Assembly: GCA_910575005.1 (NCBI GenBank)
Contig: CAJTCL010000016.1
Location: 22,512-86,511, forward strand
Length of the DNA: 64,000 bases
Reading direction: 5' to 3'
DNA from: Lachnospiraceae bacterium
GTDB lineage: Bacteria; Bacillota; Clostridia; Lachnospirales; Lachnospiraceae
The position numbers were made by a program, and so were the translations under genes. The notes under the pieces are model-generated. The model was given only the letters and a program-made list of their open reading frames with translations. It searched no databases and had not been told where the DNA came from. Below are positions 7,593 through 17,140 of the stretch, piece after piece (positions within the stretch are counted from its first letter, which is position 1; the number at the start of each line of letters is the position of its first letter).

Positions 7593-10244
7593 GTGAAGAA
7601 GTATGGAGTAAATGAGCTGCGCAGGATGTATCTGAATTTTTTTGAGGGCAAGGAACATCTGGCAATGAAGAGTTTTTCACTGGTGCCCCACAATGATAAT
7701 AGTTTGTTGTTGATCAATGCAGGAATGGCTCCCTTGAAGCCATATTTTACCGGACAGGAGATTCCACCCAAAAAGCGTGTCACTACCTGTCAGAAATGTA
7801 TTCGTACTGGAGATATTGAAAATGTAGGCAAGACGGCAAGACATCTTACTTTTTTTGAGATGCTCGGTAATTTTTCCTTTGGAGATTATTTTAAACATGA
7901 GGCGATTGCCTGGAGCTGGGAATTTTTGACAGAAGTAATCGGTATGGAACCAGAACGTCTCTATCCCTCTATTTATGGAGAGGATGAGGAAGCTTTTGAA
8001 ATTTGGACAAAAGAAGTAGGAGTTCCAGCGGAGAAAATCACTCGTTTTTATCGGGATGAAAACGGAAAATGTGATAATTTCTGGGAACATGGCGCGGGTC
8101 CCTGCGGGCCTTGTTCTGAGATCTATTATGATCGTGGGGAGAAATACGGCTGCGGCCGTCCTGACTGCAAAGTGGGCTGTGATTGCGACCGGTTTATGGA
8201 AGTGTGGAACAATGTGTTTACTCAGTTTGACGGAGATGGACACGGCAATTATGAAGAGCTTTCTACAAAAAATATAGATACTGGAATGGGATTGGAGCGT
8301 CTGGCGGTGGTAGTGCAGGACGTGGATTCTGTATTTGATGTAGATACTATGAAGGCAATCCGCGACAAAGTATGTCAAGTGTCCGGCAAAACATATCAGA
8401 AGGATGAGTTGGATGATGTCTCGATTCGCCTCATTACTGACCATATGCGTTCTGCTACTTTTATGATCTCAGATGGTATTATGCCTTCCAATGAGGGCAG
8501 AGGCTATGTACTGCGGCGCTTGATTCGCCGTGCAGCACGTCATGGCAGACTGCTGGGGATTCAGGGAAAATTTCTTGCTGATTTAAGTGCCACTGTGATT
8601 GCAGAGAGCAAAGATGGTTATCCAGAATTGGAGGAAAAGAAGGAATTTATCTTTAAGGTACTGACACAGGAAGAGGAAAAGTTCGACAAGACCATTGACC
8701 AGGGATTAAGTATTCTTTCTGAGATGCAAGAGCAGATGGCAGCGGCAGGGGAAAAGATTTTGTCTGGCGAGAATGCGTTTAAATTATATGATACCTATGG
8801 ATTTCCGTTAGATTTGACAGAGGAAATTTTGGAAGAAAAAGGTTTTGCCATTGATGAAGCTGGTTTTGCGGCATGTATGGAAGAACAGCGTAAAAAGGCC
8901 AGAAATGCCAGAAAAGAGACCAATTATATAGGTGCAGACGCCACAGTCTATGATCAAATTGATGTGACAGTGACCACAGAATTTGTGGGTTACGACCGTT
9001 TGGAGCACCATGCAGAGATTACGGTTTTAACCACCGAGACAGAACTCACAGAGGCATTGTCGGATGGAGAGCGTGGAACGATCATTGTCAATGAGACGCC
9101 TTTCTATGCGACGATGGGTGGACAAAATGCAGATACTGGCGTGATTCGTGCCGGTGAAAATGTGTTTACCGTGGAAGATACCATTCATCTCAGAGGAGGA
9201 CGGATTGGCCATGTCGGGGTTGTCACCAATGGAATGTTTAAGAGAGGCGATACTGTAGAACTGGTGGTAGATCAAGAGAAGCGTGCCCTGATTGGCAGAA
9301 ATCACAGCGCTACACATTTATTACAGAAGGCGCTGCGGGATGTGCTCGGCAGTCATGTACAGCAGCATGGTTCAGATGTCAATGCAGACAGGCTGCGTTT
9401 TGACTTCTCTCATTTTGCGGCAATGACAGCAGAAGAGATTGCAAAAGTGGAGAATATTGTAAATCAGAAGATAGCGGCAGCGCTGCCAGTGGTGACAGAG
9501 GTAATGAGTTTAGAGGAGGCAAAAAAGACAGGGGCAATGGCCTTGTTTGGTGAGAAATATGGGGATGCTGTACGTGTGGTAAAGATGGGTGATTTTTCAA
9601 TTGAGCTTTGCGGTGGAACACATGTGGGCAACACCAGCAGTATCAGCGCTTTTAAGATTGTCTCCGAATCTGGTGTGGCAGCAGGTGTGCGCAGAATTGA
9701 AGCGTTGACCTCCAAGGCAGTGTTTGAATATTATGACAGACTGGAAGAGACACTTGCAGCAGCGGCCAAGACCGTGAAGACAAATCCGGCAGGGCTGGTG
9801 GAGAAATTACAGCATCTTATGGCAGATTTAAAGGTACTGCAGGCCGAAAATGAATCTTTAAAGAGCCAGGCGGCAAAAGATGCTCTCGGTGATGTGATGG
9901 ATCAGGTCACAGAAGTGAAAGGAGTGAAGTTGCTTGCAGCGAGTGTACCAGGCGTAGACATGAATGGACTGCGTGATCTTGGAGACCAGCTCAAGGATAA
10001 ACTGGGTCAGGGAGTAGTGGTGCTTGCCTCTGAGAAGGATGGCAGGGTCAATTTGATTACGATGGCTACCCAGGAAGCGATGGATCAGGGGGCACATGCA
10101 GGAAATCTGATCAAAGCGATTGCCGGCAAAGTTGGTGGCGGCGGTGGCGGACGTCCCAATATGGCTCAGGCAGGCGGCAAGAATCCGGCAGGAATTGCAG
10201 ACGCCATTGAAGAGGCAAAAACCGCTCTGGAAGCACAGGTGTAA
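7593..10244 (+). CDS. alaS: Alanyl-tRNA synthetase
   Basis: Charges tRNA-Ala; cytosolic, essential. 883 residues, the family's normal length. N-terminal class II aminoacylation domain (RRMYLNFFEGKEHL, then TFFEMLGNFSFGDYFK motif, and GRGYVLRRLIRRAARHGR), central editing domain with the zinc-binding HSATH and CGGTH motifs, and the C-terminal oligomerisation (C-Ala) domain with a Gly-rich GGGGGGRPNMAQAGG end. The start is GTG 7593 with TTGGAGGAAATAG in front. No T-box leader is visible upstream; it probably shares a transcript with the small membrane protein. Confidence 0.98.
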   Translation: MKKYGVNELRRMYLNFFEGKEHLAMKSFSLVPHNDNSLLLINAGMAPLKPYFTGQEIPPKKRVTTCQKCIRTGDIENVGKTARHLTFFEMLGNFSFGDYFKHEAIAWSWEFLTEVIGMEPERLYPSIYGEDEEAFEIWTKEVGVPAEKITRFYRDENGKCDNFWEHGAGPCGPCSEIYYDRGEKYGCGRPDCKVGCDCDRFMEVWNNVFTQFDGDGHGNYEELSTKNIDTGMGLERLAVVVQDVDSVFDVDTMKAIRDKVCQVSGKTYQKDELDDVSIRLITDHMRSATFMISDGIMPSNEGRGYVLRRLIRRAARHGRLLGIQGKFLADLSATVIAESKDGYPELEEKKEFIFKVLTQEEEKFDKTIDQGLSILSEMQEQMAAAGEKILSGENAFKLYDTYGFPLDLTEEILEEKGFAIDEAGFAACMEEQRKKARNARKETNYIGADATVYDQIDVTVTTEFVGYDRLEHHAEITVLTTETELTEALSDGERGTIIVNETPFYATMGGQNADTGVIRAGENVFTVEDTIHLRGGRIGHVGVVTNGMFKRGDTVELVVDQEKRALIGRNHSATHLLQKALRDVLGSHVQQHGSDVNADRLRFDFSHFAAMTAEEIAKVENIVNQKIAAALPVVTEVMSLEEAKKTGAMALFGEKYGDAVRVVKMGDFSIELCGGTHVGNTSSISAFKIVSESGVAAGVRRIEALTSKAVFEYYDRLEETLAAAAKTVKTNPAGLVEKLQHLMADLKVLQAENESLKSQAAKDALGDVMDQVTEVKGVKLLAASVPGVDMNGLRDLGDQLKDKLGQGVVVLASEKDGRVNLITMATQEAMDQGAHAGNLIKAIAGKVGGGGGGRPNMAQAGGKNPAGIADAIEEAKTALEAQV

Positions 10245-10309
10245 GTAAAAATATGTTGGTAATGTAATAGGGTTCTTATTGACCAGAGTAAGAAAAGGAG
10301 TGTGGGTGT

Positions 10310-10642
10310 ATGACAGACAGCGAAAAATTGGATCTTCTTTTGTCAGAAATGCAGGGGATGAAATCAGAAATGCAGAGTATGAAATCTGAGATTCAGAGTA
10401 TGAAATCAGAAATGCAGAGTATGAAATCTGAGATTCAGGAAGTAAAGCAAAAAGTAACAAAAATTGATTTGACGATTGAAAATGAGATTCGTGTCAATAT
10501 TCAGCGTGTGGCGGAAGGGCATCTTGACCTGTCAAGGAATCTGCATGAAGCCATGAAACCAAGTTCTGAAGTTGAAATGCTGGCGATCAAAGTGCGGCAA
10601 CTGGAATCTGATGTCAGAGATTTAAAACATAAATTAGCATAA
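10310..10642 (+). CDS. Short coiled-coil protein with internal heptad-like repeats
   Basis: 110 residues, no recognised family. Residues ~10-45 repeat MKSEMQSMKSEIQS; at DNA level a 42-base unit (10358-10399 and 10400-10441) is duplicated almost exactly. The whole protein is predicted coiled coil, ending with IKVRQLESDVRDLKHKLA. No signal peptide or membrane span, so cytosolic. Good AAAAGGAG ribosome binding site in front of ATG 10310. The perfect period-7 repeats suggest recent copy-number change. May be a structural or scaffold protein; function unknown. Confidence 0.7.
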   Translation: MTDSEKLDLLLSEMQGMKSEMQSMKSEIQSMKSEMQSMKSEIQEVKQKVTKIDLTIENEIRVNIQRVAEGHLDLSRNLHEAMKPSSEVEMLAIKVRQLESDVRDLKHKLA

Positions 10643-10784
10643 ATATGACGATTAAATGACGTAAAACTTCTGTCTGCATATATTATTTTTAAGGGTAAAA
10701 ATATCCCTGTAAAGTCGTAGCTCAGCCGTGTGGCGGGGGGATAGACTTTCGTTAAAATAATAGAAAGCAGACAGGAGTTTTTAT

Positions 10785-12050
10785 ATGGGAAATTATATTG
10801 TAGTATCATTGGAATTAAATTTGTTCTTTTTAAGAATTATGAAGGAACATTCGTTGTTTTTGGAATCTGGTTTTCTGGTCAAGGAGGAATCTTTGATCAA
10901 AAGATCCCAGTGGTTTCGGGAACAGTTTGAGGATCTATTGGAGGAAACTACTAGAATCAGTGGCGGGGCAGTGGGTCAGTCTGTATTGGATTCCCATGAG
11001 ATTGTCACTTGCTATACAAAATCTGCAGAAGAAAAGACCAGCAGATTGACAGGAATACCGATTGACAGCAAAATTACAATAGCGCAAACGGAGCTGCAAA
11101 GTGGCTGTGGCGTACGTTTCAGCCGTCCGATGCAGATGGCAGTAAAGAGGATTAATCAGAGGGCGTTTCGCTTGGTAAGAGGATTGATTGAACTGAAGGC
11201 GGATGTACTGTGTGCGATCAGAAGTTGCGCAATCTTCGCTTTTCAATATCCTCTTTTGGTGGAACATATTCTTAGAGAAGCTAGATTGTATGGCAGTTTT
11301 TTGATGGAATTGGAACGGCGGGGAACGATATCTAGAACTTGTATGCGCAATACAGAGATTTTCTGGAATCAGATTATGATGGAACATGCTTGGTTTATCC
11401 GTGGCCTGCTGGATCCTTGTGAAAAAGATTTGTTTGCCGCTGCAGACAAATTAGGGGAACAGTTCAGTTGTCTTTTGGAGGAGGCTAAGGAAAAAGAATG
11501 TGCACAGATTGGTGTACTTACGCCAAGAACGATAGAACAGACAAAGAGGATTCAGGAGTTTAAAGAAGCGGGAACAAAAGGGATTTTAAAATGTGAAATT
11601 CAATCTATGATTCTGCCGCTTTTGGCCGATCATGTATTGCGAGAAGCAAATCATTATCTCAGAATTTTACAAGAAGGTTCTGAACGCCAGCAGAGCAGAA
11701 TTTTTGAAACAGAAAACAGGAGACGCCAAAGAGAAAACTGTGAAATGGAAAATCGGGGATGTGCAAGAGAAAACTGTGAAATGGAAAACCGGGGATGTGT
11801 AAGAGAAAACTGTGAAATGGAGAATCAGGGATGTGCAAGAGAAAACTGTGAAATGGAAGACCGGGGATGTGTAAGAGAAAACTGTGAAATGGAAGACCGG
11901 GAATGTGCAAGAGAAAACTGTGAAATGGAAGACCGGGGATGTGTAAGAGAAAACTGTGAAATGGAAGACAGGGGATGTCACATAGAAGTTTGTGAAACTG
12001 AAAATGCAGAATGTCAGAGAGAAACTCACAAGACAGAAAATGAGGGGTGA
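10785..12050 (+). CDS. DUF2935 protein with a cysteine-rich tandem-repeat tail
   Basis: 421 residues. Residues 1-~300 resemble DUF2935, a helical family with two similar halves of His/Glu-bearing helices (LFFLRIMKEHSLFLESGFL; then FWNQIMMEHAWFIRGLLDP) seen in Firmicutes spore-formers and thought to bind metal. From residue 316 the protein turns into a 12-residue repeat RENCEMENRGCA, seven near-perfect copies plus one degenerate, giving two Cys per unit and a highly charged tail. Start ATG 10785 follows GACAGGAG. The gene sits just before a ruined multicopper oxidase gene; the pair may once have formed a metal-handling or spore-surface unit (inference). The tail could bind metal or cross-link by disulphides. 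Confidence 0.75.
   Translation: MGNYIVVSLELNLFFLRIMKEHSLFLESGFLVKEESLIKRSQWFREQFEDLLEETTRISGGAVGQSVLDSHEIVTCYTKSAEEKTSRLTGIPIDSKITIAQTELQSGCGVRFSRPMQMAVKRINQRAFRLVRGLIELKADVLCAIRSCAIFAFQYPLLVEHILREARLYGSFLMELERRGTISRTCMRNTEIFWNQIMMEHAWFIRGLLDPCEKDLFAAADKLGEQFSCLLEEAKEKECAQIGVLTPRTIEQTKRIQEFKEAGTKGILKCEIQSMILPLLADHVLREANHYLRILQEGSERQQSRIFETENRRRQRENCEMENRGCARENCEMENRGCVRENCEMENQGCARENCEMEDRGCVRENCEMEDRECARENCEMEDRGCVRENCEMEDRGCHIEVCETENAECQRETHKTENEG
11730..12017 (+). repeat. 36-base coding tandem repeat (minisatellite)
   Basis: Units start at 11730, 11766, 11802, 11838, 11874, 11910 and 11946 and differ by only a few bases; an eighth degenerate unit starts at 11982. Unit begins AGAGAAAACTGTGAAATGGA. 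In frame with the DUF2935 gene, so copy number changes keep the frame. Confidence 0.93.
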
Positions 12051-12087
12051 TGACATGCAATTATGCGAGTAGCCCAAACCGGAAAGA

Positions 12088-13002
12088 GTGAGAAATTTCG
12101 AGATTGAAGCGATTTCTATTCCTATGCTATCAGCTATCGTTCAGAGCCGATGCGTAACTATCACCCTCTGACAGACAATCCTGCAGATTCAGGAGAGGAT
12201 GTCTCTATGAGTTCCTGGACATATGGAGATCCAGGATGATTGGGGATGCTATTTTTCACTGTCATTTCTATCCCCATTTTCATGAAGGCATGTGGTCTTT
12301 GCCTTGCGTGTTTGACAGATTACAGGATGGAAAGGGGAAATTGCCAAACGGAACCCCGATCCCAAGATTGATACCGCTCAAAGACCGAATTTGTCCGCCA
12401 TCCAAAGAATATTTGTCCATGTCATACCGACAACTGCCAGACACAAGTCAAAGTGTTTGAACTTGCCTTAATTCAGGCGAAAGTTACCTATTACAGTTAT
12501 GGCTGGCGTGACCCTCAGGGACGGTTTTTTGTACGCAAAGAAGAGTTAGAAAAACATGGAGGACTAGAAAATTATATCTGTAAAGTGGAATGTGGGCAGA
12601 TTCAGGCAGAGCTCTTGGTAATTCGGGCAAATGCAGGAGATTGTATTGAGATTCGACTGACAAATTCATTCTGGAGAGCGGGTGATTTTCCGTACTGTAA
12701 TGGCTGCTGATAGGCCTAGAAATATAGCTTTTGCGATTCATGGACATATGTGGAAAGAGCAGCTCAAGGATTTTCATTCTAGAGTAATTCCGCTGCAAGG
12801 TGGAATTAGTATCGGAAATCGCTTTGATATGGAGCTTTTGGGAGGAGCATCTTGTCCAGGAGATTATCTATATCGCTCTGGTGTGTTGAAATGGGATTTA
12901 GAATCTGGTATGTGGGGAATCTTTCGGGTAGCAAAACAGAGCTTTGGCACAAGATGTAAAAAACTATGTCGTCGGGTAACAGGATGCTTTTGTAAAAAAT
13001 AG
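12088..13002 (+). pseudogene. Decayed multicopper oxidase (MnxG-like) gene
   Basis: Pieces of one protein appear in shifting frames: SYRSEPMRNYHPL and SSWTYGDPG (~12120-12238), then MIGDAIFHCHFYPHFHEGMW (12236-12420), then CHTDNCQ...YGWRDPQGRFFV and VIRANAGDCIEIRLTN (~12421-12710), then RPRNIAFAIHGHMW (~12710-13002). HCHFYPHFHEGMW is a copper-ligand motif of multicopper oxidases, and IRANAGDCIEIRLTN is typical of the large MnxG-like type. Between TYGDPG and MIGD a stretch of some dozens of residues expected in the family is missing, so both deletions and frameshifts are present. No intact start. The three open pieces should not be annotated as separate genes. Confidence 0.75.
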
Positions 13003-13189
13003 TATATCAGCAATATATTTCGGATGGTTTTGTTAGATTGCAGTTGATAGATAGAATCAAAATTATTGGGAAACAGGTTGTTTTTTTGTCTATTTTGCAG
13101 TATATTATTAAGTATAGATTTAAGGTTGATTTGCAGCAATTTAGAACTGCAGATGTAGTATAAACCAAAGAAAGGGGCAGGTAAACTGT

Positions 13190-13489
13190 ATGAAAAAATA
13201 TCAAAGAAATACATTTGAGGTGGAGGCAGAGGCATATGAGGTTGGAAAAGGGATGGAAGATGGATTTTTGCCCTGGACTTCTATTGTAATCAATGGATGG
13301 GTTTCCACAGACAAATTAGTGAAGGTAACAAAGCCAGACGGCACAGTTGTGTGTCCCTTTATCCAGAACCGCAGAGGAATGATCTTTTTGCGGGAAGGAG
13401 ATTATATTATTACGGAAAATGATATGGAGCGTCACGTCTGCGGAGCGGATAAATTTGCAGACCGCTATCATTTGGTGGAGGAAGCGTAA
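13190..13489 (+). CDS. Small PGDYG-like protein
   Basis: 99 residues, cytosolic, no signal or membrane segment. The C-terminal half FLREGDYIITENDMERHVCG with ADKFADRY resembles the PGDYG family, small proteins of unknown role common in phages and bacteria. AAAGAAAGGGGCAGG precedes ATG 13190. Upstream 13003-13189 holds no gene I can support. Followed by a terminator at 13570, so it is probably monocistronic. Confidence 0.65.
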   Translation: MKKYQRNTFEVEAEAYEVGKGMEDGFLPWTSIVINGWVSTDKLVKVTKPDGTVVCPFIQNRRGMIFLREGDYIITENDMERHVCGADKFADRYHLVEEA

Positions 13490-13569
13490 TGATTACTTCA
13501 ACGGTTAAATATCAATGTTTTTATGTAGTATACATTCCGATAGTTGACTGTCAGAGTAATAACATGTGT

Positions 13570-13613
13570 AAACCCCCTTTTGCCAGAGTATAGTTCTGGC
13601 AGAAGGGGTTTTT
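13570..13613 (+). terminator. Rho-independent terminator
   Basis: AACCCCCTTTTGCCAGA, 7-base loop, TCTGGCAGAAGGGGTTTTT: a long GC-rich stem with minor mismatch followed by a T run. Ends the 13190 gene and insulates addB. Confidence 0.9.
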
Positions 13614-13648
13614 GTACGATAATGTATGGATGCGACAGGAGTGAAAAA

Positions 13649-16600
13649 ATGTCATTACAATTGATTTTTGGGGGTTCCGGCAGTGGAAAATCTGATTTTG
13701 TCTACCAAAAAATTTTAGAACAGTCCAAGTCAGAGCCAGAACGGACTTTTTTTGTGCTGGTGCCAGAGCAGTTTACCATGCAGACACAGCGGGAGTTGGT
13801 GGCAAGGCAGGAACACCACAGCATTATGAATGTGGATGTGGTAAGCTTCAATCGACTAGCCTATCGGATTTTTGATGAGCTTGGCATGAGCCATTTAAAT
13901 ATCCTGGAGGAGACAGGAAAAAATCTGGTGCTACGTCGGGTAGCGGAGGAACAGCAGAATAATTTGAGGTTGCTGAAAGCCAGCATGAAGAAAACTGGAT
14001 ATATCAGTGAAGTGAAATCCATTATTTCTGAGCTCACGCAATACCGCATTGCTCCATCGCAGTTGGATGTGTTGATTGATCAGGAAAATCAGTCACCGTT
14101 GTTTCGCTATAAGATTCAGGATATCCAGACGATGTATCAAGGATTTCAGGATTATCTTCAGGGAAGATTTATTACAGCGGAAGAATTGCTGGAGGTCTTT
14201 TCGCAGGTTGCCAGCCAATCGGAGCTTTTAAAGCATTCTGTGCTTGTATTGGATGGATTTACTGGATTTACACCGATACAGTATCACTTGTTGGAGGTTC
14301 TTTTAAAGCTGACCAAGGAAATATTGGTGACAGTGACGCTGGATTCCAGAGAGGATCCTTATAACAGCAGAGGGATCCAGGAATTATTTTATATGAGCAA
14401 GAAAACAGTAGAGACATTGACGGCAATTGCCGCTAGGCAGCATGTAATGATTGAGGAGCCAATCTGGGTGCAGCACAGCGACAGAAGCCGTTTTGCCCAG
14501 TCCCCATCACTGTTGTGGCTAGAGCAGAATTTGTTTCGCCAAAAGCCTGCAGTTTATCACAGGCAGAAGAAAGAATCCACACAGTCAAAGGCTGAAGAGA
14601 ACTCCATTTCATACGCAGTGCAGGCCAAAGAGAATTCTGCACAGTTGGATGCATATCAGGATATTTTTCTTTATTCTTTGCCAAATCCCAGACAGGAATT
14701 ACATTTTATTGCCAGGAAAATCAAGGAACTAGTGCAAAAGCAGGGGTATCGCTACAAGGATATTGCGATTGTCTGCGGAGATGTAAAACTGTATGGAAAT
14801 TATGCAGAGGAGATATTTGCCACTTACGAGATTCCATTGTTTTTAGATATCACAAGAGATATTTTATTTCATCCGATGACAGAATTTCTCAAGCGGGCGC
14901 TTTTGGTAGTGGAACAGGATTTTTCCTATGAGGCGGTTTTGGGCTATCTGCGTTGTGGGTTGAGCGGTTTTTTGATGGAGGAGATTGATCTGCTGGAAAA
15001 TTATCTGCTTGCAGAAAATATTCGGGGCTATCGCAGATGGCAGAAAAAATGGGTACGCCGTGGCAAAATTCATGATCAACAGGAGTTAGAGCTAATCAAT
15101 GAGCTGCGGGAAAAGTTAATAGGCCAGTTCACCCCTTTACGTGAGATATTTCGCAGCCAGGAACATGCCACAGTATTACAGGAATCGCGTGTGTTTTATC
15201 AATTAATCTATGCGCTTGGGGTGGAAGATCAATTAAAGGAATATGAAACTCGTTTCCAACAGGAGGGAGAATCAGCGCTTGCCAGGGAATATGCTCAGAT
15301 TTATAAGGTGGCTATGGATTTGATGGACAAGATGGTGGAGTTGTTGGGGGAAGAACAGCTTAGTATTCGGGAATATCGGGAGATTTTGGAGGCTGGTATG
15401 GAAGCAGCAGCGATCGGCATTATCCCGCCAGGTTATGACCGTGTAGTGTTTGGGGATATCGAGAGAACCCGACTTTCTGAGATTAAAGTACTATTTTTTG
15501 CAGGGGTAAATGATGGCCTGATTCCAAAGGCAGTGGAGCACGGCGGGATTATCTCCCAGGCAGAGAGAGAGTTATTTGCTTCTTATCAGATGGAACTTGC
15601 TCCCACAGACCGGCAGCGAAGTTTTATTCAGAAATTCTATCTCTATCTAAATTTGACTAAGCCTTCCCAGAAGCTCTTTCTTACCTGGTTTCGAGTGAAT
15701 CAGGAGGGCAAGGAAAGCCGCAAGTCCTATCTGGTAGAGAGTATACGTCATATATTTCCAGAGTTTCTACCAGAGCAGTTACAGGATAGTGGAGGGGAAA
15801 GCCTAATGCAAGATCAGGCAGAACTATCACAGATTGTCACGCCCAAAAGCAGCCGCAAATATTTTGCAGAAGGATTGAAGAGAGCCAAAAAAGGAGATTT
15901 TTCCCCAGAATGGATGGGACTATATCAGTGGTATATGGGACAAGAGCAATGGCGTGATCAGATTCTGCCTTTTCTGGAGGCCGCATTTTATCAGTATCAG
16001 GGCCGCAATATGGGAGAACGGGTGACACGTGCTCTCTATGGAAGTGTATTGGAAAATAGTGTCACCAGGTTGGAACAGTTCAGTGCTTGTGCATGCAGCC
16101 ATTTTCTGCAGTATGGTCTTAAGCTCCAAGAGCGCAGCCTCGGTGAGTTTGCTCCAGTGGATATGGGAACAATGTTTCATGAGGTGTTAGAGCGCTATGC
16201 CAATGCGATGGAGCAGGAAGGATATCATTGGTTTGATGTGCCAAAGGAGATACAGGAGCGACTGATTGACCAGGCAGTGGAGGCAGCACTGGGCAGTGGG
16301 TTGGACAGTTTACTGCTAGGGGATGCCAGAAGTACCTATCTGGTAGAGCGGATGAAGCGAATTTTAAGACGAACAGTAGAGACAATTGCGGAGCAGGTGA
16401 AGACCAGCCATTTTTCACCGGAGGGCTATGAGATTTCCTTTTCTTTTGCAGAAGATCTAGAATCGGTCAATTTTACACTGAGCGAGCAGGAGAAGATGCG
16501 GCTTCGGGGGCGGATTGATCGGGTTGATACGCATAAGACAGAGGACACTGTCTATGTAAAGGTAGTGGATTACAAATCGGGCAACCGAGAGTTTCAATTA

Positions 16601-17104
16601 TTGTCCCTCTATCATGGTTTGCAATTGCAGCTTGTAGTATATCTAAATTCTGCAGTGGAGATTTTTAAACGCAAGTACCCAGATAAAAATGTAGTGCCAG
16701 GCGGTATGTATTATTATCATCTAGATGATCCAATGATTGAGGGGGAAGCTGGAAAATCAGATGCGCAGATTCGAGAAGAAATTTTGGAGGAATTAAAATT
16801 AAAGGGAGTTGCCTCAGAAGCAGAGGATCCAAGTATCAGCAAGAAGACAAAACGGGCAGGGAAAGAGGAGTTTCAGATTTTGTCTGGCTATGTAAACCAC
16901 AAGATCCGAGAGATTGGGCAAAAGATTTTTGACGGTGAGATAGCGGCAAAGCCATACCAGCTTGGGGATGAGACCGGATGTGATTATTGTCCTTATCATG
17001 GGATCTGCGGTTTTGACCCTAGTGTCCCAGGCCAAAATTATCGAAAGCTGGAAAATATCAAAGATGATGCGGAAATTCTGCGCAAAATGCAGGAGGAATT
17101 GTAG
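13649..17104 (+). CDS. addB: ATP-dependent helicase/deoxyribonuclease subunit B
   Basis: One half of the AddAB enzyme that resects double-strand breaks and processes them at Chi. 1151 residues from ATG 13649 (GACAGGAG upstream); a longer reading from 13544 runs through the terminator and is rejected. N-terminal Walker A GGSGSGKS (Lys14), a degenerate helicase core in the middle, and a C-terminal RecB-like nuclease with GRIDRVD and VVDYKSGNR. The four cysteines of the AddB iron-sulphur cluster are present: Cys in SACACSHFLQYGL before the nuclease and CDYCPYHGIC after it. addA follows after 36 bases. Confidence 0.97.
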   Translation: MSLQLIFGGSGSGKSDFVYQKILEQSKSEPERTFFVLVPEQFTMQTQRELVARQEHHSIMNVDVVSFNRLAYRIFDELGMSHLNILEETGKNLVLRRVAEEQQNNLRLLKASMKKTGYISEVKSIISELTQYRIAPSQLDVLIDQENQSPLFRYKIQDIQTMYQGFQDYLQGRFITAEELLEVFSQVASQSELLKHSVLVLDGFTGFTPIQYHLLEVLLKLTKEILVTVTLDSREDPYNSRGIQELFYMSKKTVETLTAIAARQHVMIEEPIWVQHSDRSRFAQSPSLLWLEQNLFRQKPAVYHRQKKESTQSKAEENSISYAVQAKENSAQLDAYQDIFLYSLPNPRQELHFIARKIKELVQKQGYRYKDIAIVCGDVKLYGNYAEEIFATYEIPLFLDITRDILFHPMTEFLKRALLVVEQDFSYEAVLGYLRCGLSGFLMEEIDLLENYLLAENIRGYRRWQKKWVRRGKIHDQQELELINELREKLIGQFTPLREIFRSQEHATVLQESRVFYQLIYALGVEDQLKEYETRFQQEGESALAREYAQIYKVAMDLMDKMVELLGEEQLSIREYREILEAGMEAAAIGIIPPGYDRVVFGDIERTRLSEIKVLFFAGVNDGLIPKAVEHGGIISQAERELFASYQMELAPTDRQRSFIQKFYLYLNLTKPSQKLFLTWFRVNQEGKESRKSYLVESIRHIFPEFLPEQLQDSGGESLMQDQAELSQIVTPKSSRKYFAEGLKRAKKGDFSPEWMGLYQWYMGQEQWRDQILPFLEAAFYQYQGRNMGERVTRALYGSVLENSVTRLEQFSACACSHFLQYGLKLQERSLGEFAPVDMGTMFHEVLERYANAMEQEGYHWFDVPKEIQERLIDQAVEAALGSGLDSLLLGDARSTYLVERMKRILRRTVETIAEQVKTSHFSPEGYEISFSFAEDLESVNFTLSEQEKMRLRGRIDRVDTHKTEDTVYVKVVDYKSGNREFQLLSLYHGLQLQLVVYLNSAVEIFKRKYPDKNVVPGGMYYYHLDDPMIEGEAGKSDAQIREEILEELKLKGVASEAEDPSISKKTKRAGKEEFQILSGYVNHKIREIGQKIFDGEIAAKPYQLGDETGCDYCPYHGICGFDPSVPGQNYRKLENIKDDAEILRKMQEEL

Positions 17105-17140
17105 CACGATCGAAAAAAGTGTAGAAGGAGAAATGGCAGC

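Noticed and set aside
7677..8444. 255-residue minus-strand open frame inside alaS
   Set aside because: Antisense shadow of a certain gene; no ribosome binding site and no protein-like composition.
12236..13002. Three separate small genes (74, 85 and 106 residues)
   Set aside because: They are successive frames of one decayed multicopper oxidase.
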